Positions 24,628 through 35,389 of a stretch of 64,000 bases of DNA are shown piece after piece. Positions within the stretch are counted from its first letter, which is position 1. Every line of letters starts with the position of its first letter. Origin of the DNA: Sabellastarte sp. h YS-2021. Lineage: Eukaryota > Annelida > Polychaeta > Sabellida > Sabellidae. The notes under the pieces were generated by a model that searched no databases, was not told the DNA's origin, and was given only the letters and a program-made list of their open reading frames with translations. The position numbers and the translations under genes were made by a program. The stretch spans positions 59,739,603 to 59,803,602 of the forward strand of contig OZ024929.1 in NCBI GenBank assembly GCA_964017235.1, written 5' to 3'.

Positions 24628-25602
24628 TAGCATCAGAGATGCCCGTACCCCACAGCCTAGGGAAATATTTTTAACACCATGAGATATAGAAGTACTGTAA
24701 CAGTACAAAGTTCAGGATACTTTCAGAGCACTCTCAGTTATATAAAGCTCCAAACAATGTTTAAAAAGAGAAAATAATGTCCATGAGAAAGATAATGCAT
24801 GTAAAGATGAAGTATTAAAACAAGACCAGTGAATAACAAGATGACAGCATTAATCAGTAAACTAAACATGACGACACTCTTTATCCACATCTGGCATGGC
24901 CGAATTATGGTTTGGATGTTTTGAATATTACCATGCATACAGAAGTGGTAATACATTCAATGAATGCTTATGTGTGGTGTTGGAGCAAAATCTGTGGCTC
25001 ACTTGATAAAATTCTATCTGTTACAATGGGAAGTTGTAAATGTGAATTCTAATATGACTTTAACAGTGCTTAATCTGCAACAAAAGAGAGACCCAAAGGT
25101 GCAACAAGATTTTAAAGGTCAAGGTCACTACAACAAGGTCAAAGGTCAAATCAAGGTCACACCATGATGCTGCACACCTACAACCCCTAACCAATGTCCC
25201 TACCAAGTATCAACTTCCTACACCTTACAGTTTCTGAGATATAACCCGGACAAGATTTTATAGGTCAAGGCCACTACGGCAAGGTCAAATCAAGGTCACA
25301 CCATGACGTTGCACACATACACCCCCTAACCAATGTCCCTACCAAGTATCAACTTCCTACACCTTACGGTTTCCGAGATATGACCCGGACAAGATTTTCA
25401 AACTCAAGGTCACTACGGCAAGGTCAAAGGTCAAATCAAGGTCAGACCATGACGTTGCACACCTACACATCCTAACCAATGTCCCTACCAAGTATCAACT
25501 TCCTACACCTTACGATTTCTGAGATACAGCCCGGACAAACTTTTTTCCGCTGCCCACCCGCCGACCTGGACACCATGGGTGAAAACAATACCCCTGTGGG
25601 GT
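24628..25602 (+). mobile_element. Helentron-like element, family D copy 2 (D2), inserted in DIRS-A
   Basis: The 5' end TAGCATCAGAGATGCCCGTA lies after an A7 run. The 3' end TACCCCTGTGGGGTA (25,589-25,602) has a shorter stem than in D1 and D3 and is followed by A5. The core (25,100-25,540) has about three ~146-bp units with AGGTCA motifs. DIRS gag-like sequence stands on both sides. It is oriented opposite to its host element. Confidence 0.7.
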
Positions 25603-26224
25603 AAAAAGGGCTGATCACTGGTAACCACTGAAGAGGGTTTCTTCACAGGCTCCACACGGAGAGCAAACGTCTTGGAGAGTAACATAGCCTCCAGTCTGGC
25701 AAAACATTCTCCCCACTTCTCATCTAGGTCCCTGAGTTCATCGGACCTGGGTTTGTTGCTGGATTTGGATTTCTTACTGCTTGGCTTGGGTGAGTCGTCG
25801 TTCTTTTCTTCTTGCCAGCAGGGGGTTCAGACTTCTTTGCAGTCTTCTCTCTGTTCACAAGTCCCAACACATTGACATGTGAAGGGTCCACGAGAGTGGG
25901 GGTGGTGGAGGCAGAAACCTTCTTGTCTTTGTTCTTCCTATCTCTGTAGGTGGGGTGGAAAGCTGAAGATTCTGCTCTGGAGTAAACGCCTTGCAAATTG
26001 GACAATCTTTCTTGAGGACACATGGATTGTCTGCCAACCCCCTTATCTCTACATCTAGCGCACTTGAGGTGGCCATCAAACACAGCCATAACATGGCCAC
26101 ACGTGCCTCTTTTCTGTCCAGGAGACGACATAATGATCAGTAATTCAGTAGAAATATGTAGATTTAATCAAAAGTTTATAAAATGGTTGAATTCATTGTA
26201 AAACTTCAAAAACATTTCTCTGCA

Positions 26225-26445
26225 GAAAACACATCTGCACACTCCACACGCCAAATGAAAAAGATGATATGACGTCACGATGCCTAGACAGGAAAGAAGT
26301 ACAATGCGCCACCTAGCGAATGCACACTCCGTGACCGGTCCTGCCGGTAGTATATACAGGACGTCCTTTTCTGGCATTTGGCGGGACCGGTCACGCTGAC
26401 CGGTAAAGCAATTGTCCACTGGATAGGATGTATTAACACAATAAA
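26225..26445 (-). repeat. 5' inverted terminal repeat and leader of DIRS-A
   Basis: The outer part reads, on the plus strand, GCAATTGTCCACTGGATAGG then ATGTATTAACACAATAAAA, and the inner part holds the CCGGT-rich block shared with 7,813-7,985. The first gag-like ATG lies further in, near 26,130. Confidence 0.75.
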
Positions 26446-27490
26446 AAGATAGTTTATTTATTATAGTGACATGTACTTACAAGTATAAATACAGAGTCCA
26501 TTATAACAGATGGAGTTGTACACAGCCCTCCATGGGCTTATATGTCACCTATACCAACTGTAGGTATGAAGACCTATACATTGTCATAATCTTAAAATAC
26601 ATTATCATATGCAAACTCGTAACATTTACCTCTTTTTTTCTCGTTGATACTTGGAATATGGGTAGCAATTTAAACATTATCAATTATATAAAATACTCTT
26701 TCTCTTTTCGCAGGAAAAAATATATATATTGGGCTAGATTTTTTTTTGACAGATCTGGTTGATAAATATAAATTTCTCTTCCATGGTCATTGTGCTAAAT
26801 TCATGTGATACTAATGCTGTTGAATAAATTTGCCCTATAGTCATTATAAGCAGGACATACCAATAGAAAATGGAATTCATTTTCCATTTCCTGAGAGTTA
26901 CACATTTGGCAGGTGCGTTTTTTGACTTGAAGGTGCCCAACATTGCCATTTTCTATATCATTTTTAACATGGAATCCACCTGTTTCAATCCTCAATGGTA
27001 GGATACCAGCCCTAAATTGAAACAATAGGGAGTACTGGTATTTTGTCATATACAACTTCAAGTATTCTGTATGACACTTCACCTTAAACTGTATATATGA
27101 TCTTTGTTTTGTTTTGATGTGGATAATCTGTCTCCACTCTTCTTCACATTCAAGCCTTAAGTTTTTCATTTACTACCTCAAGGTTGCACAGCTGTTTTGG
27201 TCATAAAGATTCTGTAAATCTAAAGTACTAAAGATCTTCATAATGTTGTTTGACTAATTTTTATATGATTTTTATAATGCCATAAAAATACCTGCTTTGT
27301 TAGTTTTTCACTTAACATTTTAAGCAAACGGTTCCAAAATCTTATTAGGGATAATTGCCTCCTGTACTTATCTCTCACCCATGCTGTATCCCCAAATAAC
27401 AGTGCATTTGAACAGTACCAATGAACACCTAGTATGCTGCTTCATTTAGAACAATATCGGGTGTTTTTAGGCTAAATTAACCCCATATAA
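26446..27490 (-). mobile_element. LINE 3' part (post-RT region and 3' tail), minus strand
   Basis: The minus-strand translation shows features of LINE ORF2 C-termini: LGVHWYCSNALLFGDTAW and RFWNRLLKML from about 27,440-27,330, then LFRAGILPLRIETG-like sequence and a CxxC...H...C block, RTCQMCNSQEMENEFHFLLV, at about 26,930-26,860. The longest open stretch is 26,801-27,169. The 3' end near 26,446 includes TATAGTGACATGT, which recurs at the tip of the LINE fragment at 43,728. The frame changes more than once and the RT domain itself is absent, so this is a 5'-truncated dead copy. I do not assign the clade with confidence. Confidence 0.75.
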
Positions 27491-28018
27491 TGCCCCTGTT
27501 CCACCAAAGGACTAAGTCCCGATCCTGTCCGCGACCCTTAATCGTGGACAATCGGTGAAAAAAAAGGTAAAATGGGCGGGAATACTGAATCAGTATTAAA
27601 GCCTGGGATTACAATCGGCCTCAGGAAGCCTGAGGAGGCCCCAGGTGGCCCCACACAGTCCCCGACTGTTTTGCGACTAGGAACCGATTAAGCCATTTTT
27701 CTGGTTGGTTTGAACCATGATCTTGTCGTAGACATACCGACTGGGTCCCAGGACGCCTCAGGCCTCCTGAGACTAAGCCCCGACTAACCACCGACTAAGT
27801 CCCAGCTTCCTCAGGCGTCCTGGGGGCCTCCTCAGTGTTCCCCAGACCAAGATGGCCGATTCTTGTTTGGCAAAAAACTGGATTTTCTGGGTATATATAT
27901 AAATTCCGGGATGTAATTATCATTACTTTTCTAGGAACACAGCAGGATGACACGTTTCAATGGAAGACAGCTTCAGCAACAATTTAGGGCTTTTTAAGTT
28001 TTTATTCAGTTACATATA

Positions 28019-29254
28019 ATGATGTATTTGCTATTTATATGTCGACCACAGCAACCACCACCACCAGCAGCACCTCCACCACCACCAGCCAGACAGAGAC
28101 CTAGAAGAAGGCACAACATGTGGGTCAGGCCATGGCTACTACAGAGAGAGGAGAGGGGGGGCTACCACAACATTATGGCTGAACTGTATGCCACAGACAT
28201 TCCAGGATTCACCAATTTCATGAGGATGACCCCAGAATACTTTGAAATGATAAAGACCAGACTGGAACCACATCTAGCCAGGCAGGCCACCAACTACAGA
28301 GCTCCAATCAGTGTGGGGGAAAAGTTAGCCCTCACCATCAGATATCTGGCTACTGGAGAGTCGTACACATCATTACCCTGTCAGTTCAGGGTTGGCAGAT
28401 CCACCATTTCCAAGTTTCTACCAGAGGTCTGCAGGGCCATCCAGGATGAGTTCACCAGAGAGTAACTCAGATGTCCTACTACTCCAGATGAGTGGAAAGA
28501 ACTGGAAATGGAATTCAGGATCAGGTGGAACGTTCCACATGCCCTGGGTGCCCTTGATGGCAAGCATGTGGCCCTGAAGAAACCCAAGAACTCTGGAGCC
28601 CTGTACCACAACTATGAGGGATTCTTTTCAATAGTAATGTTGGCCTTGGTTGATGGACAGTACAAGTTCAGATGGGTGGATGTGGGTACAGCAGGATCAT
28701 GCTCAGATACCCAGATATTTAATACCTGTCACCTGAAGAGGAAGATTGATGATGGCAGGATAGGTTTCCTTGACCCAGCACCTATAACCCAGGGTGGTTG
28801 AGATGTCCCCTACTTCATTCTGGCAGATGACGCGTTTGCCCTGAAGACCTGGCTGATGAAACCCTATGGCAGAAGGATGTTAACAAGAGAGGAAAGGATT
28901 GCCAACTACAGAATATCAAGGGGCAGGAGAGTTGTTGAGAACGCTGTTGGCATCCTGGTCTCAAGATCCAGAGTGATGATGACCACTATTGAACTACCCC
29001 CACAAACAGTGAGGGATGTGGTCTTGACCTGTGTGGTTCTGCACAACATACTGAGAAGCCAGTATCAAGGTCAACACGGTGGTCAACAGCCTGGTGATGA
29101 TGATGATGTGCCTGGTGATGGTCGCTTGATTGGTGCTGCTGCTGATGGTGGTCGCGACAGAAACCCTGCCAGAGAAGCCAAAAGACTGAGGGATTACCTC
29201 ATGGACTACTTCAATAATGAGGTAGCAGTGGCCTGGCAAGATGGCAGAATATAA
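28019..29254 (+). pseudogene. PIF/Harbinger transposase (DDE_Tnp_4 type), two in-frame stops
   Basis: The enzyme cuts and rejoins Harbinger DNA in the nucleus. One frame of 411 codons covers the family plan: a Pro-rich and Arg-rich start (residues 9-31), the MWVRPWLLQREERGGYHN block at 34, a helix-turn-helix-like region (about 95-140, YLATGESYTSL...VGRSTISKF), then the catalytic domain. Catalytic candidates are D180 in ALDGKHV, D230 in GSCSDTQIF and E307 in RRVVENAVG. Two stops interrupt it: TAA at 28,463-28,465, where relatives usually have an aromatic residue before LRCP, and TGA at 28,799-28,801. The rest reads without frameshift, so decay is recent. The true start is uncertain: the ATG at 28,019 lies just upstream of a CCACAG that could be a splice acceptor. 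Confidence 0.9.
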
Positions 29255-29267
29255 CTGCTACTGCAGT

Positions 29268-29333
29268 AACCAGTCCTTTTCAGGACTAATAACCAGTCCT
29301 TTTCAGGACTAATAACCAGTCCTTTTCAGGACT
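29268..29333 (+). repeat. Three tandem copies of a 23-bp unit with a dyad
   Basis: AACCAGTCCTTTTCAGGACT repeated three times just after the transposase stop codon. The AGTCCT...AGGACT arms could form a small hairpin in each unit. Confidence 0.8.
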
Positions 29334-30549
29334 ACCGAATATTCCAAAAACAACTAGATTGGGCCAACTCGGCGCCAACATATCCCCAGACAGGTCATCA
29401 CTCACGCCACAGGTTTTGATCGGGAATTTTTTAAAGCATAATTACCCATTATTATATGAACTTCAGCACATCAATCTACTCTGTTTGTATCTTCCCAAGA
29501 AGATGGTGTATCCCCAGACGCCGAATACATAACTCAAATTATATTTTCAATCTTCCTGCAATGATAACTCTAAACCTATTTTCAAAGTATTTATTAATAA
29601 ATGATTGATGATTGAATGTCCATTCTAAAATAATAATCCCAAAAGAGCATATCTCTTTCTATATTTGTTGACAAATAAAATATTATTTTTAACTCAACAT
29701 CATACTTTTCAATCTTCCTGCAATGATAACTCTTAACCTAATTTCAAAGTATTTAAATGATTGATGATTGAATGTCCATTCTAAAATTCATAATCCCAAA
29801 AGCGCATATCTGTTTCTATATTTGTTCACAAATAAAATATTATTTAAAAAAAAATTATTTATATTATTATTTTATTATATTATTTATAGAATTTGTAAAT
29901 TGTTTTCAGTTATTCATTTCCTCTATTCCTACATATGTGGTCCATATATATGCAACCTAAATATGTGACACAATCTCAGTTCTGACTCCCCTTTGTGTTA
30001 TATGATGAAGCCCACCACCTCCTACCCCACCCCTCTCCCCTTCTCCATACCTCTCTCACTATTACACAAGATCTGCAACCCCATTGAGTTCTTTGTTTCT
30101 CATTTGATATCACTAAATACCTTTGTTTATTTAGTGTCACTCAATATAGCTGGAGGTCCCAGAGGTGGGTGGGGGATGTGGGTTGGGACTACAGCATAAA
30201 TGGTAAACAAACAATCTGATATATATCAAAGGGGTAATCAAATACAAAAAGAATTGAGAATTTTAAGTATGTGATTATCAACTGAAATGAGTTCATAACT
30301 GTAGGAGCTGTGTCAAAATTAACTGAGGCAAGTTGAATAAAACTGGGCTAGTTGAGGGTTAAAAATCCCCTAGTTTTACTACATAAGGATATACTTTTAT
30401 TAATATTGGGACTTAAAGCTCACCAGAAAATAACAGTGTCCATTTTGCCTACTTGAATATGTTTAACCAGTTTCATTTTAAAGAGTTAAAAACTCAGCAA
30501 GCAGAGGTACAACACACAAAAATAAGTTCTTAAAAGACTAAGATAGCCA

Positions 30550-32400
30550 TAACATCATTAATATTCAAAATTTAAAGAGACAGGCACTTCCTTTTAAAAA
30601 TTCAAAGATTTCAGCTCTATGACCCACATAGTTTGACAGTTACAGGGCTTTAAAGTGGCATAATGTCCATAAATTGGGTTTCTGTGGGCATTTTACAATT
30701 GTTAAAGAGACCTTAGCAATTAAACTACAGATCTGAAACTTTTTGGGGGACATACATAACAAACAAAAATTAGATATAATACAGTTTAAGACTTGTCACA
30801 CTAAGCATTTCCAAATTACAGGGCAAAATACAGTAGAAAATGTCAAAAAAGGTCACTTGGATGAGTGTCTATGGTCGTCATACACAGGTTTAATGTCTAC
30901 TACAGGCCTTGATGTTCGGTACATGGAAAAAGAAGACGCTTAATAATGTATTCCTAGTTGAGATTTCAGCCCTGTCAGTCACATAGTTTAACAGTCACAG
31001 GGCTGAAAAGTGGCAAAAAGTCCAAATATTGGGTCTCTGTGGGCCTTTTAGAGACCTCAATGTGACCTTCAAATTGAAGCTTCAGACTTAAAATCTTTCA
31101 CAATCAGAGATTATACATAGAATGTATATCTAATATAGTTTGAAACTTCTCAGACTTACCATTCCAAGTTACAAGGCAAAATATGTAAAAAATGTCTAAA
31201 AAGGGTCACTCGGGTGAGTATCTATGGTCGTCATACACAGGTTAAATATCTACTAAAGGCCTTGATGTTCAGCACATGTAAAAAGAACATAATAATATAT
31301 TCCCAGATGAGATTTCAGCTCTATCAGTCACATAGTTTAACAGTCACAGGGCTTAAAAGTGGCAAAAAGTCCAAATATTGGGTCTCTGTGGGCCTTTTAG
31401 AGACCTCAATGTGAACTTTAAATCAAAGCTTCAGATTTAAAATCTTTCACAATCAAAGGTTACACATAGAATGTATATCTAATACAGTTTGAAACTTCTC
31501 AAGACTTACCATTTCCAAGTTACAGGGAAAAATATGTGAAAAATGTCTAAAAAGGGTCACTCGGGTGGGTGTTATGGTCCTCACACACAGGTTAAATGTC
31601 TACTTAAAGCCTTTATTTCTGGCACATGTAAAAATGACATAATGATATATTCCCAGGTGAGATTTCAGCTCTATCAGTAACATAGTTTAACAGTCACAGG
31701 GCTTAAAAGTGGCAAAAAGGCAAAATATCGGGTCTCTGTGGGCCTTTTAGAGACCTCAATGTGACCTTCAAATCAAAGCTTCAGACTAAAAATCTTTCAC
31801 ATTCAAAGGTTACACATAGAATGTATATCTAATACAGTTTGAAACTTCTCAGACTTACCATTTCCAAGTTACAGGGAAAAATATGTGAAAAATGTCTTAT
31901 AAGGGTCACTCGGGTGGGTGTTTATGGTCCTCACACACAGGTTAAATGTCTATTAAAGGCCTAAATTTTGGGGCAGATATAAGAAAACACATAGATATAT
32001 TCTCAGATGATATTTAACTTAGATGAGAGACATAGTTTGAAAGCTACAGTGCTCGAAAGTGGCAAAAAGTGCATAAATTGGGTCTCTGTGGGCACTTTTG
32101 AGACCTTAAGTCGACCCCTTTGGGTAAACCTACAGCCCTAAAATTTTCTACAGACAAGGATTACATATCAAAGTTATACCTAGTGCAGTTTGAGACTCAT
32201 CAGAGTTACCACTTCCAAATTATAGGGCAAAATATGTGAAAAATATAGCAAAAAATCCCTAAGTGGGGGTCTTTATGGGCCTCAAACACAATTTTCTCCT
32301 CAACTTAAAGTCGTGATTTTCGGCACATGTACTAAGAACATATTAATGTGTTCTCAGGTGAAATTTCAGCCAGCTGAGCATCATAGTTTCTGACCTAGAG
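30550..32400 (+). repeat. ~350-bp tandem repeat core of A1
   Basis: The landmark GATTTCAGCTCTATCAGTCA begins at about 30,962 (variant), 31,311 and 31,661, giving 349-350 bp. Other landmarks are TTGGGTCTCTGTGGGC and TTTCCAAGTTACAGGG. Outer units are more diverged than the central ones. Confidence 0.85.
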
Positions 32401-32580
32401 GGCTCTTAGTGGCCAAAAGTGCAATTTCTGACCTTAAGGTGGCCATAAGTTCTCTTTTATTGGGAGTTTAAGGTCACCTTAAAATAGGGATCTTCCTTTG
32501 GACACCCTTAACATGTGTACCAAGTTTGAAAAAAAAATATTAATTTGTTTTTGAGTTATCGCGTCCACAAGGAAATTTCT

Positions 32581-32581
<1 letters not shown>

Positions 32582-32622
<41 letters not shown>
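32582..32622 (+). repeat. (GGC)n microsatellite before the A1 hairpin
   Basis: About 13 triplets. The matching tract in A2 (46,551-46,586) is shorter. Confidence 0.95.
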
Positions 32623-32623
<1 letters not shown>

Positions 32624-32696
32624 GACGGACCTGAATCCAATATATCCCCGACTTTCGTCTGGGGATATAATTAATCAGATGTGCTTGTTCCAAATA

Positions 32697-33345
32697 ACCC
32701 AACCATTTGCAAACATAAGTCCCCCAACCAACAAACGGACAAACCCAATGCCAAACATAAGTCCCCCAACAAACAAACAGACAAACCCAATGCCAAACAT
32801 AAGTCCGCCAACCAACAAACAGATAAACCCAATGCCAAACATAAGTCCCCCAACCAACAAACAGACAAACTCAATGCCAAACATAAGGTCCCCAACCAAC
32901 AAACAGACAAACGCAATGCCAAACATAACTTGCGAAATGGAATAATATTGCATACATTTTGAAATCTACACCCTAATTTGAGTTAAAATTTTCTTGTCTT
33001 CTGGAAAACTAACTGAAACTAAAAGTTTTTCCTTTATTGCAAATCTCAAAATAAAATCTTTTTCCTTTACTTCAAGAAAATTTAGAAAATATAACCACCC
33101 AAATGGTTCTCTTTAGAGTATGGTTTATCTGTTTGTTGGTTGGGGAGAGTTATGTTTGCAAACTGGTTTGTCCGTTGGTTGGGGGGGGGGGGGGGGCGGG
33201 GGGAGTTATGTTTGGGGGGAGTTATGTTTGCAAATTGGTTTGTCTGTTGGTTGGGGGAGTTATGTTTGCAAATTGGTTTGTCAGTCCGTTGGTTGGGGGT
33301 TATGTTTGCTATTGGGTTTGTCTGTTTGTTGGTTGGTGGCTATGT
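32697..33345. repeat. Inverted pair of 42-bp minisatellite arrays
   Basis: The left array (32,697-32,934) has about 5.5 direct copies of a 42-bp unit containing CAAACATAAGTCCCCCAACC. The right array (33,115-33,345) holds the same unit in the opposite direction (GGTTGGGGGAGTTATGTTTG) with irregular spacing and a G run at 33,179-33,196. The ~180-bp spacer is AT-rich. As 42 is divisible by three, several frames stay open with 14-residue repeats, but both strands do so equally and there is no sign of coding. It lies between A1 and the Harbinger accessory gene. Confidence 0.85.
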
Positions 33346-33820
33346 GATAGCATAATATCTTTAACTCTAGGGATGGTGTCAGTGTTGGACTTTTTTATTA
33401 CAAATTTAAACCAATCCCATGGATTTTAAGCTACAAATGGGCAGATTATTGGCCATATTTGGATTTCATTTATCAATTTTTTTTCTATGTGGCCTTCTGT
33501 TGTTATGTGTATTACCATGGGTTATTTTTTTCATGTTTGGGCTGGTGTGGGTGCTTTTTTTTGTGATAAGTATTTGTACTGAACTGTTATGTTTTGGGAG
33601 GGGAATTTGAATATCAACAACACGTAGCTATTAATTGTTTTTGGAATATTTGGGTGGCCCTGAAAAGGGCCTATGGGGGGTCGCCGACCAACCCTGACTG
33701 GCTGGCTACTGAGGAGGCTGCTGCTGTTGAGGCCGTGCTGTGGTGGTGATGGTATAGAGCTGCTCAATGATCTATGTTGTTAGATCTGGTAGCTGGCTTA
33801 GTATTCCACTTAGGTTGTGT
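33346..33820. other. Non-coding interior of the Harbinger element
   Basis: T-rich sequence followed by the 3' flank of the minus-strand accessory gene. Nothing else recognised. Confidence 0.4.
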
Positions 33821-34825
33821 CTACTGCCCTCGTCCTGTACTGTAGACGTAACTGTTGGAACTGCTTCCTGCTGCTGCCTGGGTGGAACTAGATGCCTGTT
33901 GAGTGGTTGGTGGCAGTATCCCAACCCTCTGTGACTCTTTGGTAATAGTGGCTGATCTCCTGGGTAGTACTTGACATCTATGAGTGTTCTTTACTGCTTC
34001 AATGTCTCTAAAAATCCTGCCCTTGAGGTCCTCAAACTCCTCTTGGGTCATCTTTTCAGCCTCTGATGCCACGTAGTCAAAGAAGGGTTGCCTGTCTGAC
34101 TTCTGCTGCAGGAAACCTGAGATCAGTGTCCTCATCTGGTCAAAGTGCTGGAGTATGTTGGAATCTGTAGAAACTGGTGTAGATGTAAGTATTGGTTGAC
34201 TCCTACTCTCCCTCAGGACACTGGTCTCTAGATGTTCTGTATCAGTAGTAGATCCACGAGATTCTTCATGCCTGCTGGTGTTGGGACTGGCCTCGAACCC
34301 AGAGCTTCTGTTGGCCCCCTTGCGTTTGATGTGCGTCTTAAGGAAACCGATCTGCTGGTAGACCCAGGACTGTCTCTTGGTCATCTCCCTTGGGGCTTGG
34401 CCAGACTGTTGCTTGGACAGCTTGCCATAACGAGTTCTCTCAGACTCAAACCACCTTCTCACATCAAAGGGCTGGAGCTTCAGTTCTGCATAGATTTCTG
34501 CCCAGAGAGCCTCCTTCCTCTGTCTGTCATGGAAACGTCCATTCTCCTTGTCGTACAGCTCTGGGTGCTGCTTCACAAACTCTACAATGGCATTTTCTTG
34601 GCTGTCACTGAATGTAGTACAGACCCTGGCTCTCTTGGCTGCTGAGTGGCACTCTGCTTCTTCCTCATCACACCTCTCATCTTCTTCGCAAGCTTCCTCA
34701 GTAACTTCTAAACCGTCCTCTGTATCCTCTATCCTCTCTTCTGTCTCTTCTGTCCCCTCCTCTGTCCTTTCTTCTGTCCTCTCCTCCAACTCTCCAACTT
34801 CCTTCTCCCTCTCCCCTTGCTCCAT
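33821..34825 (-). CDS. Harbinger accessory DNA-binding protein, MADF/Myb-SANT-like, intact frame
   Basis: A complete 334-codon frame from ATG at 34,825 to the stop at 33,821. In PIF/Harbinger elements a protein of this kind helps carry the transposase to the nucleus and to the element ends (known for the family). Residues 1-60 are very acidic, with Glu/Thr-rich repeats such as ERTEERTEEGTEETEER. A MADF/Myb-like domain follows at about 74-150: ENAIVEFVKQHPELYD, an ALWAEIYAEL helix, and WFESERTRYGKL. A Ser/Thr-rich linker and a second helical region (about 225-275, LQHFDQMRTLI...MTQEEFEDLKG) precede a Ser/Gln-rich tail. Transcribed toward the transposase gene. Unlike the transposase it shows no stop or frameshift. 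A domesticated host gene is an alternative, but the flanking Harbinger ends favour the transposon. Confidence 0.85.
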   Translation of the reverse strand: MEQGEREKEVGELEERTEERTEEGTEETEERIEDTEDGLEVTEEACEEDERCDEEEAECHSAAKRARVCTTFSDSQENAIVEFVKQHPELYDKENGRFHDRQRKEALWAEIYAELKLQPFDVRRWFESERTRYGKLSKQQSGQAPREMTKRQSWVYQQIGFLKTHIKRKGANRSSGFEASPNTSRHEESRGSTTDTEHLETSVLRESRSQPILTSTPVSTDSNILQHFDQMRTLISGFLQQKSDRQPFFDYVASEAEKMTQEEFEDLKGRIFRDIEAVKNTHRCQVLPRRSATITKESQRVGILPPTTQQASSSTQAAAGSSSNSYVYSTGRGQ

Positions 34826-34984
34826 TAAATATAAAAAAAGTTAAAAAAATAGAATGTCTCGCCTAACTGTGAAATTTGCTCTATGCTCAAGTATAAAATA
34901 TAATAAAAAAAAATGAAAACCCCTAGCAGAAGGTGACACACGTCTTTCAGTAGCCAACCAGTCAATAACACTGAAAACGTGTGC

Positions 34985-35040
34985 GCGGTCACTTATATCA
35001 TACCCAGACCCCCCCCCACCCCCCCCCCCCCCCACCCCCG
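34985..35040. repeat. C-rich low-complexity tract
   Basis: Runs of 8-15 C separated by single A, upstream of the accessory gene start. Possibly affected by assembly error. Confidence 0.8.
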
Positions 35041-35389
35041 CTTGCCTCTTTTGTGTATACGCACGCGGAAAAGAGTCGGTACTTAGTCCCACGCCACCTG
35101 GGGCGTCCTCAGACCGTCGCAGACTAAATTTGTGTGGTCCCAGGGGCCTGAGGAGGCCGGCTCGGATCGGTTTGGATCGGCTTCTCTTAGTCGGGGCTTA
35201 GACCCACACTAATAAAACCGATTCTTTTTCACACGCATGAAATTTTATGGATCTGTTATGAGTCGGGGACTGGCAACAGGATTCCTGGGACTAAGCTAGG
35301 GACACCTGGGACTAAGGGTCACAGGAGGCCTGAGACAACATAGGACTGTGTAAATTTGGGTCTGGGGAGGCCTGAGGAAGTCTGAGACT

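Larger units (their letters stand above)
7813..26445 (-). mobile_element. DIRS-type tyrosine-recombinase retroelement fossil (DIRS-A), split by nested insertions
   Basis: DIRS elements copy through RNA and integrate with a tyrosine recombinase rather than a DDE integrase. On the minus strand the parts in order are: 5' inverted terminal repeat and leader (26,445-26,130); gag-like region with a short Cys/His motif near its start (about 26,130-25,605 and 24,625-23,170); reverse transcriptase (about 22,660-21,900, with FLVTKPNNRRRPILDLS); RNase H (about 21,700-21,400); a linker; tyrosine recombinase (about 9,300-8,420); internal complementary region (8,038-8,140); and 3' inverted repeat (7,813-7,985). 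F1 separates the RNase H and recombinase parts, and D2 lies in gag. Without the insertions the element is about 6 kb, usual for the order. It is broken, with several breaks besides the insertions. It must be older than F1, D2 and everything nested in them. Confidence 0.75.
29352..32671 (+). mobile_element. Helentron-like element, family A copy 1 (A1), inserted in Harbinger
   Basis: The 5' end is AACTAGATTGGGCCAACTCG, followed by ACATATCCCCAGAC at about 29,379 and another TATCCCCAGACG near 29,511. The core is a ~350-bp tandem repeat (30,550-32,400). Then come (GGC)n at 32,582-32,622 and a terminal hairpin at 32,641-32,669: TATATCCCC and GGGGATATA, with the right arm preceded by CGTCT. The 5' motif ATATCCCCAGAC pairs with GTCTGGGGATAT. 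A2 has the same ends and nearly the same net length (about 3.3 kb). No protein is encoded. Helentron-like assignment is inference. Confidence 0.75.
27497..35385. mobile_element. PIF/Harbinger DNA transposon with nested insertions
   Basis: Defined by two convergent genes typical of the superfamily: a DDE transposase (28,019-29,254, plus) and a MADF/Myb-like accessory protein (33,821-34,825, minus). Outside both genes lie GC-richer flanks with GGACTAAGTCCC-like and CCTGAGGAGGCC motifs in both orientations (27,505-27,860 and 35,085-35,385), which I take as the terminal zones. I could not fix exact TIRs or the 3-bp target duplication, so the ends are approximate. A1 (29,352-32,671) and a pair of inverted 42-bp arrays lie between the genes. 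Confidence 0.7.

Noticed and set aside
25724-26131. Host zinc-finger gene
   Set aside because: The Cys/His-bearing frame starts just inside a DIRS terminal repeat and leader and lies in line with DIRS RT and RNase H. It is the gag-like part of that fossil.
32679-32962. Repeat protein with 14-residue NISPPTNKQTNPMP units
   Set aside because: The 42-bp repeat keeps several frames open on both strands. There is no gene context and the composition is low complexity.
35250-35385. Exact Harbinger terminal inverted repeat and 3-bp duplication
   Set aside because: GACTAAG-type motifs occur in both flanks, but I could not align a convincing pair of termini, so no TIR coordinates are claimed.
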